A stretch of 64,000 nucleotides of DNA from Paraktedonobacter sp964250225 (GTDB taxonomy: Bacteria > Chloroflexota > Ktedonobacteria > Ktedonobacterales > Ktedonobacteraceae), in contig CAXUEY010000005.1 of NCBI GenBank assembly GCA_964250225.1, positions 1 to 64,000 on the forward strand, in the 5' to 3' direction. The translations under genes were made by a program, and so were the position numbers. Every line of letters begins with the position of its first letter. Position 1 is the first letter of the stretch. Below, piece by piece: positions 1-9,200 of the stretch. The notes beneath the pieces were generated by a model, which saw only the letters and a list, made by a program, of their open reading frames with translations, was not told the DNA's origin and did no database searches.

Positions 1-276
1 CTGGTGCTCGTGTAATAAGTTGCTCTAGTTCGCGCTGGTGTTTATAAAAACGATATACTGATTCGGGCGAATACTTATCCTTACTTGTATGAGCAAAAGT
101 GAGATTGTGTCACAATGTTTGTAATACTGAACTATAGCAAGTGAATAGATCATTTTACCAGTTAAAAATCTCTCAAGGTAGCGCCGAGCACAATCCCGAA
201 ACAATGAAAACCAAGGAAGACTACATCTGTTTGCTTGAACGAGCGAGTCTCACCAAGAGGCCAGCGATCTCACCGG
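1..276. other. Left edge, no supported gene
   Basis: AT-rich sequence downstream of the exporter gene. No convincing open reading frame, RNA gene or terminator hairpin was seen. A 29-codon frame beginning at 203 runs into the end of the exporter gene and has nothing to support it. Confidence 0.5.
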
Positions 277-1581
277 TCAGGGATGATTTTTAGGGGACAA
301 TGCAGTGCTGTCTGGAAGATAGCTATCAGCACGGCCAAGAGCAGTAAAAAAGAACGCGCCAGCAACGAGAAGAATTAGCAGGCCGATTGCTGCGTAGACA
401 GGAGCTACGTTTTTGAGGAGAGCGATAACAAAGCCTCCAAGCAGTGTGCCCACGGGAATCGCAGATAAGGCTAGCACACTTGCGACAGTCATCACACGAC
501 CCAGCATATGATTTGGCACAATCGCCTGGCGCAAACTGCCAACACTGATATTAAAGAGAATACTCAGGCCAGCTACAATGGCCCAGAGAACCATCCCAAC
601 CCAGTAAAGCCGATCCAGGGCTAAAGCAAAGATAGTCAGCCCATAGAGAGCCAACGATCCCAGAACGATCACACTGAATGGCCAACGTTTGCGTAAAAAA
701 CCAGCAGAGAGTGAAAGCACTATCGTCCCAACACTACCAGCAGCAAAGATCCAGCCCACCTGAGTATCAGTAGCTCCAAACTGCTGCTTTGCAAAGAAAA
801 CCAGTTGTGCAAGAACGGTACTTCCTATGAAATTGACCAGGGCCATCATTAACGAGATGGCTCTGAGTACTGGATGATCCCAAACATAGCGCAGCCCTTC
901 AACAATAGCGCGACCAAGCCCCGGCGGTAACGAGGCATCCTCGTCAGTATTCATCTTTGGATCTTCCTCTCCTGGTACGTTGAAACTTGTTCTAATCAGA
1001 AGCAGCGAACAAACAGAGACCAGAAATGAAAAGGCATCCACCAGGAAGAGCGACGCTGTTGAAAATGTTCCCAACAAAACACCGGCTAGAATGGGGCCAA
1101 CAATGGTTGCCGCCGCGTAACTTGCTTGAATGCGTCCATTCGCACTTACGAGATTATCAGTCTCCACCAGGCAAGGAATAGCGGCAAATTGAGCTGCGTC
1201 AAAGGCAATAGCCAGAGTTGAGCTGAGAAACGCAACAACATATACCCACCAGACAGGCAAGCGATTCAAGCTTCCCAGTACAGGAAGAGAGAACATAAGC
1301 AGCATCTGGAGCGTATCAGCAGCAATCATAAGCCGTTTGCGATCCACACGATCCACCCAGGCCCCAATAATCAATCCAAAAAGGGGAAAGGGCAAAAAGG
1401 CTACGGCTGACATTACGGCGAGATTGATAGCCGATCCAGTTAGCGTAAAAATCAGAAGAGGAAACAGAAAGAGACTGAAAGAGTTACCGAGATTAGAAAT
1501 AGTCTGTCCTGCCCAAAACTTCCAGAAGTCGCCTCTTGAGCGGGGAAGCGGAAATGAGACATCTTTGGATTGCGCTGACAC
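277..1581 (-). CDS. MFS family efflux transporter
   Basis: Predicted integral membrane exporter of the major facilitator superfamily, probably exporting the product of the cluster or giving self-resistance. The protein has about 12 hydrophobic segments. It opens with an MFS-type N-terminus (FWKFWAGQTISNLGNSF) and carries the loop motif GAWVDRVDRKR after helix 2, which is the usual MFS motif A position. The frame is open upstream to an ATG at 1716, but that adds 45 residues with no membrane character. A GTG at 1581 preceded by GGAGGT gives a 434-residue protein of normal MFS length, so I prefer it. The gene is the last of the minus-strand series behind the left assembly line, but a strong inverted repeat at 1715-1750 separates it from the gene before, so it may be transcribed separately. 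The substrate cannot be read from the sequence. Confidence 0.88.
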   Translation of the reverse strand: MSAQSKDVSFPLPRSRGDFWKFWAGQTISNLGNSFSLFLFPLLIFTLTGSAINLAVMSAVAFLPFPLFGLIIGAWVDRVDRKRLMIAADTLQMLLMFSLPVLGSLNRLPVWWVYVVAFLSSTLAIAFDAAQFAAIPCLVETDNLVSANGRIQASYAAATIVGPILAGVLLGTFSTASLFLVDAFSFLVSVCSLLLIRTSFNVPGEEDPKMNTDEDASLPPGLGRAIVEGLRYVWDHPVLRAISLMMALVNFIGSTVLAQLVFFAKQQFGATDTQVGWIFAAGSVGTIVLSLSAGFLRKRWPFSVIVLGSLALYGLTIFALALDRLYWVGMVLWAIVAGLSILFNISVGSLRQAIVPNHMLGRVMTVASVLALSAIPVGTLLGGFVIALLKNVAPVYAAIGLLILLVAGAFFFTALGRADSYLPDSTALSPKNHP

Positions 1582-1714
1582 TGGACACCTCCATTGTAAA
1601 TGGTCCCTGAGATTGATCGACGTTTGGAGAGTCCCCGAACAGGGGAGCGTATGGATGTTGTTGTTCAAAAGGTCAGGAATGTCGCTATATCTCCGTGTAT
1701 GAAAAGTGCGCCCC

Positions 1715-1750
1715 ACCGGGAAAGAGGTGACAGATGACCTCTTTCCCGGT
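1715..1750 (-). terminator. 14-bp perfect inverted repeat, possible terminator or attenuator
   Basis: Arms at 1715-1728 (ACCGGGAAAGAGGT) and 1737-1750 (ACCTCTTTCCCGGT) are perfectly complementary, with an 8-nt loop. It lies between the stop of the 111-aa gene and the start of the exporter gene, both on the minus strand. The run of T after the stem on the minus strand is short and delayed (GGGGCGCACTTTTC). It is therefore not a textbook intrinsic terminator and could be a partial terminator, attenuator or processing site that sets exporter expression apart from the operon. Confidence 0.5.
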
Positions 1751-1770
1751 AGCCGGTTAGCTAGCGTAAC

Positions 1771-2106
1771 TTATGGATGCACTTCTTCCAGAGCAACTAA
1801 ATGACCTGTTCCATTCAGGGTTTCCAGGTCAATATCCGCGACACAGCGCACTTTGACATAGTTGAGAGTGAGAGTGCCTTCCACGTGAACCAACCCGGTA
1901 CGCTGTGCGAAGTTAGCGTGGCTGAGATTCGTGGCATTTTTGTCGACTCGTACACCCAGATCGGTCCCCCCTCGTGTGCCGGTAAACTTAATAAACACGT
2001 AGCCCATATCCTCGACGCGTTTCTGAAACTCTTCCAACGAGGGAGTAGGCCCACCAACGGTAACCGGGTGCGTGCCTTCAGAGAGGCGTTGTACAAATTC
2101 ATCCAT
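1771..2106 (-). CDS. NRPS-associated conserved protein of unknown function (111 aa)
   Basis: I do not recognise the family. The 111-residue protein has no signal peptide or membrane segment. Its centre is rich in beta-forming sequence, for example GYVFIKFTGTRGGTDLGVRVD and HVEGTLTLNYVKVRCVADIDL. It is a clear paralogue of the 114-aa protein at 37,048-37,392: by eye they differ at about 26 of 111 aligned positions (roughly 77% identity). That copy sits behind the functional MbtH gene; this one sits behind an MbtH pseudogene. The two therefore bracket the left assembly line as remnants of a duplicated accessory block. The start is supported by GGAG about 8 nt upstream of ATG. The strong conservation despite decay of the neighbouring MbtH suggests the protein is still needed. 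A role as a small partner of the megasynthases is inference only. Confidence 0.8.
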   Translation of the reverse strand: MDEFVQRLSEGTHPVTVGGPTPSLEEFQKRVEDMGYVFIKFTGTRGGTDLGVRVDKNATNLSHANFAQRTGLVHVEGTLTLNYVKVRCVADIDLETLNGTGHLVALEEVHP

Positions 2107-2182
2107 GAGGATTGCTCCTTATCTACTACTATTTGGTGCGTTCTTTACTATGGTAAGCGAGTTACCTGTGACAAACGCTCTA

Positions 2183-2384
2183 TTAAAAGCCGGTCAGATC
2201 GAGGCTCTCAGGCCGAAACCTTGCTCGCCTCTGACCCATCGCTGTTCTCGCGCTCCTCTGCAACCTGTTCATAAGCACCTCTTTGATATAGGGCAGGCAT
2301 TCTAGTTTCAAACCGCTCTTTCCCGCATTTCTCCAACCCAAAGGGTTCTCGCGATCTGCTGGCAGATAGAATATTGCTCCTCAT
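2183..2384 (-). pseudogene. MbtH-like protein pseudogene (frameshifted)
   Basis: The stretch between the thioesterase and the 111-aa gene is not empty. On the minus strand from about 2381 it reads EEQYSI, then, after restoring one lost base near 2362/2363, WP-AD-RENPLGWRNAGKSG-LKLECLPYIKEV. The intact MbtH at 36,445 reads EEQYSIWP-VE-RENALGWRDAGKSG-PKQECLEYIKEV over the same stretch. The nucleotide match is obvious from about 2276 to 2381. The conserved WTDMRP signature is gone and the 5' end is missing too, so the copy cannot encode a working MbtH. In the restored frame the next stop is at 2183. It lies between the thioesterase and 111-aa genes, as the intact MbtH lies upstream of the 114-aa gene. 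Confidence 0.85.
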
Positions 2385-2413
2385 TGTTCCCCTTTATCGA
2401 CGCAGCTCAACCC

Positions 2414-3193
2414 CTACATTTTTTCACTATGGGGCGGCACACAGGCAAGGGCCAATAAACGATTGACGATGATAAGTAGCAAAGGCTGCCCTCCTTGTTG
2501 AAAATAAAAATGATGACCTGGAAAGAGATGGCGTGTAAAGGATGTGCTTGTCTGCACTCGCCATGCATCCAATTCATCCTGGTTTACGAGCGTGTCATCT
2601 ACCCCGCCTAGAGCCGAAATGGAACAGGCCAGGGGCTCCTGTGGTTGATAGGTATACGTTTCACAGAGCGTAAAGTCTGCTCGCAAAGTCGGAAGGATCA
2701 AATTCATAAATTCTTTATCATGAAGAATTATTTCAGGTGTTCCATGAAAAGTACCTAACTCGTCTATAAACGCTAACTCAGGGAGATGATGAATGGGAGG
2801 ATAGCGGGCAGGCAATTGGGGCGCGCGGTGCGCGGAAACAAAGAGATGTTTGGGTAAGATCCGGTAGCGCTGACGAAGCTGACGGGCCAGTTCAAAACAG
2901 AGCAGTGCACCCATGCTATGGCCAAAAAAAGCGCAAGGCTTATCTAAATAACGCTCAAATATTTCAGCCAGCATCTGAACCAGAAGATTGAGGTCTGCGT
3001 ATGGCGCCTCTGCCAGACGCCGTCCTCGCCCGGGGGGTTGTACCAGGGAGATCTCAATCTCCCGCGGAACAGCATCTAGCCAGGGATAGAAAACCGAGGC
3101 ATTTCCGCCTGCATAGGGAAAACAGAAGAGACGGATAGCGGCTTCCGGGCGAGGCCTGGGAATAATAACCCAGGGATCTGAGTGATGAATCAT
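2414..3193 (-). CDS. Type II thioesterase (alpha/beta hydrolase)
   Basis: Stand-alone editing thioesterase that removes mis-acylated or stalled groups from carrier proteins of NRPS/PKS lines. Key residues are visible: the family start RLFCFPYAGG, the nucleophile motif GHSMG (about residue 88), an acidic residue in GGVDDTLV and the catalytic His in FPGHHFYF. The length of 259 aa is normal for type II enzymes. The frame is open further upstream, but the ATG at 3193 has an AAGGAGAG ribosome site about 7-10 nt away and gives the usual N-terminus (MIHHSDPWVI). It lies 23 bp behind the last left-line NRPS gene, so it is almost certainly co-transcribed. Because that synthetase has no integrated thioesterase, a part in product release is possible, but editing is the better supported role. 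Confidence 0.92.
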   Translation of the reverse strand: MIHHSDPWVIIPRPRPEAAIRLFCFPYAGGNASVFYPWLDAVPREIEISLVQPPGRGRRLAEAPYADLNLLVQMLAEIFERYLDKPCAFFGHSMGALLCFELARQLRQRYRILPKHLFVSAHRAPQLPARYPPIHHLPELAFIDELGTFHGTPEIILHDKEFMNLILPTLRADFTLCETYTYQPQEPLACSISALGGVDDTLVNQDELDAWRVQTSTSFTRHLFPGHHFYFQQGGQPLLLIIVNRLLALACVPPHSEKM

Positions 3194-3216
3194 ACTTATT
3201 CTCTCCTTCTCTTTCA

Positions 3217-6200
3217 CTACAAAAAAGCTCCAAGTGACTGACGTGGACGGGTCGCGATGGCGTCTAAAAGTGCCTGGAAATCGTTGAGTAATTGTGTGAT
3301 TTGCGCAGGTGAGAAATAACGCCGATAGTAGGACATACCGATCCAGAGCGTCGAGCCTGGAACAATCTCTACGCGTAGTGGGTGTTCGGTCTGAGCCAGA
3401 GCAGCGATGGTCCCAGTTTTCCAAACTTCAAACTGTTGTAGGACAAAATCATCAAAAGGAAAATTCTCAAAAACCAGGTAGCTTTCAAAAAGCATCTTGT
3501 CTGCTGAAATGCCGCAAGCCATGCGAAGTACATTCATAGCACTGTATTCGTACTGCCTGCTCTCCGCCTGCTGTGCCTGAAGATCTTTCAGCCAGGGGAG
3601 AAGATCCTGGGCAGGCGTAATCTGTGCATAGACTGGCAGGATTGTGTTGAAAAATCCTACCATATCCTCGACCCCTGTCAGGCTGGCCGGGCGACCAGAG
3701 ACAATCGCGCCAAAGAGGACGTTCTCTTTGCCGCTGACTCGCGCCAGCAAGAGCGCCCAGGCACCTTGAATGAGCGTATTTAAGGTCAGTTGGTGCTGAC
3801 GAGCCAGGGCAAGTAGGCCAGTAGTTGTGGAGAGCGGGACCATTATCTCTTGTCGCTCAAAGAGGGTATCGTTCTCGCTAAAGTTCTCCTCTGGCCGATG
3901 ATTGACCAGCCAGGGGCCGGGGGTTAGTCCTTTGAGTTGATTTCGCCAAAAGGCAGAGGCACGTTCCTGATCCTGGTGCAGAAGCCAGGCGATAAAACGT
4001 TGATAGGTGGGAAGGGGATCAAACTGCAATTGCCGCTGCTGGCAGAGCGCAGTATAGGCAGTAAAAAAATCTTTCATGATCAGAGGAAAACTCCAGCCGT
4101 CCTGGTGCATATAATTAAACATCCAGACAAACTGATAGCTCTCCTCGGCGGAGCGAAAAAGCGCCAGGTTCGTCTGAGGCACATTGTACAGATCAAAACC
4201 GTGCCGTCGTTTCTCCCGAATATAATCTTCCAGGATCCGATCCTGTTCCTCCCTGAGCAAACCGCGTAGATCGAAGACCTCTACTTCGGGCACCAGCGGA
4301 GGCCGGACAATCTGGAGCGGTCGTGCTAGTTGCTCCCAGGTAAAGGAGGTGCGCAGAACAGGGTGACGCTCGATTACAAGTTGCCAGGCGTGCTTGAAGG
4401 CTGGGATATCAAGCGAGACACCTGTAAAGGGGAAGACCTGGTGAATCACATAAAGGCCCTCACCAGGTTTGCGCAGGGACCAGGCCAGCATCTCTTCCTG
4501 CATGGGGGAGAGGGGGTAGACATCCTCGGCATCTGGCCAACGGGCCAGCAGGGCTGCCAGTTCTTCTGGCTGCAATTCTGCCAGGGTGAAGATCTGCGCG
4601 GTGTCCCGTGTAGCGGGTGCGGACGCAAGCCCTAAAGCTTCCTGGTAGTCCTGCTCATCGGAGCGGTCGGGTATGCTGAATGAAATGACCTCGACCAGTT
4701 CAGCAATCGTCTGATATTGAAAGAGGTGCCTGGGCGTCATGTGCAAGCCAGCGCGCCTGGCGCGTGTAACGATCTGGATGCTACGAATAGAATCGCCGCC
4801 CAATGTGAAATAATTGTTGCGCAGACCAACTCGCTCTACACCAAGTACTTCGCTCCAGATACTTGCAAGAGTTTCTTCCAGAGATGTGCGCGGAGCGATA
4901 AAATCCTCTCCCATTTCAGGAACGGAAATGATTGGGGCAGGGAGGGCCTGACGATCCAGTTTTCCATTGGAATTCAGAGGAAGTGTATGCAGAAGCACCA
5001 GAGCCGCGGGAAGCATGTAACCAGGGAGCCGCTCTTTGAGAAACGCGCTCAGAAGCGGAAGCAGTCTGCCTGTCAGTTTCCCATGCAATGGATCATTGGC
5101 GTAGTCTTCCCAGTTGTGTAGTTGTGAAGGGCTATCCTCGACAGAGGGGTGAGGCAGCGGAAGAGTGGGCATACGACGCTGGTGAATCGTTGGAAAGAAG
5201 AGAGCATCATATGCGCCGTCGGGGTAGGCGGCAGACCAACTCAGATCTACGGTGTAACCGAGATCTTCGCCCTGGCGTACCAGCGCTTCAGGATCTGGGG
5301 CATTGTCAACAGAATCAGTCTCAATTTGTTGAAGTTTCTGCCTGAGTTCGCCAGAGGTTATCGGTTCCTTCAGGTGTTCTGTGATGTGCAGGGCGGATTG
5401 CAGACGCGTGTTAGGAACATGCGAGATACACACAGGCGTTAGGGTGGCATGTAAGATCTGACTGAGCGCCTCAGGTGACCACGCGAGTTCTTCCCAGGAG
5501 AATGTGGTAACGTCAGGATTGCTCGTTTCCTCAGCCTCAATCGAGATCGTGACATCGTAGCGATAGTGGATCATCTCATTCTGAGCCTCGCCGCGTTTGA
5601 CCTCTACTCGAACATCGCTAATCTGCGGATAGCGTTGGCACAGAACCGCGAAGAAGGTGGGATGGAGAAGCAACTCCTCCTCCTGGTCAATACGCTGGCG
5701 GATACGCTGGAGCAAATGCCGACCATTGAGCGAAGCAGGAGCTTTCGCGAGTTCCACGAATGCGTGAAAGGTCTCCAGAAGAAGCAGATTGCGCACATCT
5801 CCAATGAAAATATGGCCGCCTGGCCGCACAAAAGGCAGAGCCGTTTCCAACACAGCGCAGAGATACGCGAGGTCAGGAAAGTATTGGACCACCGAATTGA
5901 GAATAACCAGATCAAATGTTTGCGGGGCATAGTCAGGAGCCAGGTCTGCCTTTTGCTGACGTAGCAGGACCTGTGGCAGAGCATACTCCGGGCGCGCAAG
6001 CTGCCGTTCGAGGTAGACTATGGCCTGCTCAGAGGCGTCTGTTCCGAGGTAGAAGTCGCACGTAGGCGCGAGCCGAAAAAGGAGCAGCCCCGTACCGCAT
6101 CCAATTTCCCAAACACGCTGAGGTTCCAGGCGGCGAATGCGCGCTACTGTCTGTTCAGCCCATTCAAGCATCTGTTCCTGTGGAATCGACTCGCCGGTGA

Positions 6201-9200
6201 TGCTACTATTCCAACTCGCAAAATTCAGGAACGGATCTTCCAGAGGCATGCTCCGGCTGTAGGCTTCATCAAAGACCATCTCCCATTGGGCGATCTGCTC
6301 ATATGAAAGCTGAGTCATGTCCTGCTGTTCGGCCAGGGTTGCTTCTCTGTTTGGGACAAGATAGCCGACGAGCCTCTGTTCGCCGGGACTATCTTCGCGT
6401 GCCATTACCACGGCCTCTTCAACCAGGGGATGGGATCTCAGGGTGGTTTCGATTTCGCCTAGCTCAATACGGAAACCACGTAATTTGATCTGATCATCGA
6501 CGCGCCCCAGAAATTCAATCGCGCCCTCAGGCAAAAAACGCGCGAGGTCGCCGGTGCGGTAGAGGCGCGTGCCAGCGAGTGAACTGAAAGGATCTGGAAT
6601 GAAACGTTCGGCACTCAACTCTGGGCGATGGAGATAGCCACACGCCAACCCGGTCCCTCCGATATAAAGTTCGCCTGGCACACCGAGTGGAACCGGACAT
6701 AGTGCCTGATCGAGCAGGTAGATCTGAGTGTTGGCGATGGGGCGCCCAATAGGCACTGTGCGAAGGCTGTTCTCCCGCGCACAGGCCCAGAAGGTGACAT
6801 CGATTGAAGCCTCAGTTGGCCCGTAGAGATTATGCAGTTCAGCGTCCAGGCGAGCGAAAAAGCGTTCTTGTAGCTCGTAAGAGAGCGCTTCACCGCTGCA
6901 TATGACTTTGTGCAGACTCACACACTTTTTGAGATGAGGCTCATCCAGAAAAGCACGTAACATTGAAGGGACAAAGTGCATAACTGTAATAGCCTGTCCA
7001 GCAATCAGATCCACCAGATAGGTACTATCCTTATGCCCATCCGGCTCCGCTATAACCAGGCGAGCACCGATCTGAAGGGGCCAGAAAAATTCCCAGACGG
7101 AGACATCAAAGCTAAAGGGCGTTTTTTGTAAAACACAGTCGTTCGCCTTGAGCTGGTAGGCGTCCTGCATCCAGAGTAGACGGTTACAAACACCCCGGTG
7201 AGGGATAATCACACCCTTTGGCTTTCCTGTAGAGCCTGAGGTATAGATCAGATAGGCGCTATTCTCCGGTCTGACCTGGTTGGCCAGATTGCTGCCTTCC
7301 TCCTGTTCAAGGTCATCTGTACAGGCATCCAGGCAGAGAACCCGCGCATTCTGCCGGGGGAGACGCGTGAGCAGGTGTTGCTGGGTGAGCAGGAGAGGTG
7401 CCCCGGCGTCCTCAAGCATGAAGGCGAGCCGTTCTGTTGGATAGGTAGGGTCGAGTGGTAGATAGGTCCCACCAGCTTTGAGGATAGCGAGAAGCGCTAT
7501 TACCATAGCACAGGATCGCTCCATCGCCACCCCTACCAGGGTCTCGACCTGGACATTGAGCTTGCGCAGCATATGAGCAAGCTGATTGGCACGCTTATTT
7601 ACCTCCTGATAAGTCAGCTGCTCATCCTGAAAAACCAGCGCGATAGCATCGGGTGTGCGAGCCACCTGGATTTCGATCCACTCGTGCAGGCAGAGATCAA
7701 GGTTATAAGCAACGTCAGTCTGATTCCACTGCCTAAGGAGAAGTCGACGTTCCTCTTCTGGAAGCAACCCCAGGTCAAGAATACGCTGGCTGGAATCAGT
7801 GACAATGCTCTCCAGAAGCGTTTGAAAATGAGTTAACAGACGCTCCATACTGGTCTGAGTAAAGAGATCAGTGCTATATTCCAGAATACCGATCAGCCCT
7901 CCCTGTTCGTTCTCCTGTATCAGCGTCAGCCAGAGATCGAAGAGCGCGGTTCCTCCATGAGCTTCCAATGGGCGTAATGTCAATCCCGGCCACTCAATCT
8001 CCTTCGCGGGGGTATTCACGAAGGTGAGCATTACCTGGAAAAGCGGAGTATGACTCATCTCACGCTCAGGCTGCAAGGCTTCGACCAGTTTCTCAAACGG
8101 GAGATCCTGGTGGTCGTAGGCCTCCAGTGTTCGCTGGTGTACTTGTTCCAGGAGGGCCAGAAAGCTGGGATTACCTGCCAGGCTGGCACGCAGAACCAGC
8201 GTATTCACAAACATCCCAATCAAGTTTTCGAGGCCCGAACGGGTGCGGTTGGCGATTGGCGAGCCGACCAGAATCTCCTCCTGGCCTGTATAACGATAGA
8301 GCAAGGTCTGGAAGGCCGCCAGAAGCAGGATAAACAGAGTTGTATGCTGTTCCTGACAGACTATCTGCAGTTTGGCTGCGAGAGCTGAAGAAAGCGTGAA
8401 GGTCAATTGCGAGCCGAGAAAGCTCTGTACAGGCGGGCGAGGATAATCCGTTGGTAATTCGAGCAGCGTAGGGGCGTCGGCCAATCGCTGTTTCCAGTAG
8501 GCCAGTTGCTGCGCGAGAGCATCCCCCTGGAGCCATCCGCGCTGCCAGAGGGCGAAGTCGGGATATTGGATGGACAGATCTGGCAAAGGAGATGGTTTGT
8601 GAGCAAGGAAAGCACTATAGAGCGTAGCAAGCTCCTGGTGAATGAGGCTCAGCGACCAGCCATCGGAGATAATATGATGCAACGTGAACAAAAATACATG
8701 TTCTTCCTGCGCCAGGCGTAGCAGGTGAACGCGCAGAAGCGGTCCCTGGGCAAGGGAGAAGGGGGTGCCAGCCTCCTCGTTGGCAAGCTGCAGGACCCGC
8801 GCCTCCTGCTCCTGCTCTGAAAACTGTTCGAGGCTGCTCACCGGCAGAGCTATCCTGAGTTCAGGAAGAATAAACTGGTATGGCTCGCCTGAAACGAGCG
8901 CAAAATTCGTTCGTAAGGACTCGTGGCGTCGTATCAGCTCATTTATGCTGCGTTCTAGCACGACGACCTGGAGCGGTCCGCTCAGGCGTAGCGCGCTGGC
9001 GATATTATAGGCTGCGTTGTTGGGCACAAGCTGGTCAATAAACCAGAGCCGCTGCTGAGCAAAAGAGAGCGGAACAGGCTCCTGGCGCGTTCGTCGGGAA
9101 ATCTCCGACTTTTTCTGGATGCGCCCGTTGCCGCCACGGGTCCATTTTTCGAGCAAGGCGCGCTTTTCAGCGGAGAGCGTTAAGCGGCGTTGCTTCAGGT

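Noticed and set aside
1..276. Possible remnant of a transposase or other gene at the left edge
   Set aside because: Short frames on both strands gave no recognisable motif and no inverted-repeat ends.
1337..1702. Plus-strand frame of 121 codons at the exporter 5' end
   Set aside because: Antisense to the transporter; low-complexity Arg/Lys-rich product typical of a shadow frame.
1581..1716. Upstream ATG start for the exporter
   Set aside because: It would add 45 residues without transporter character, whereas GTG 1581 has GGAGGT upstream and gives a normal length.
3194..3424. N-terminal extension of the thioesterase
   Set aside because: The extra 77 codons overlap the upstream NRPS gene and do not resemble the family; ATG 3193 has a clear ribosome site.
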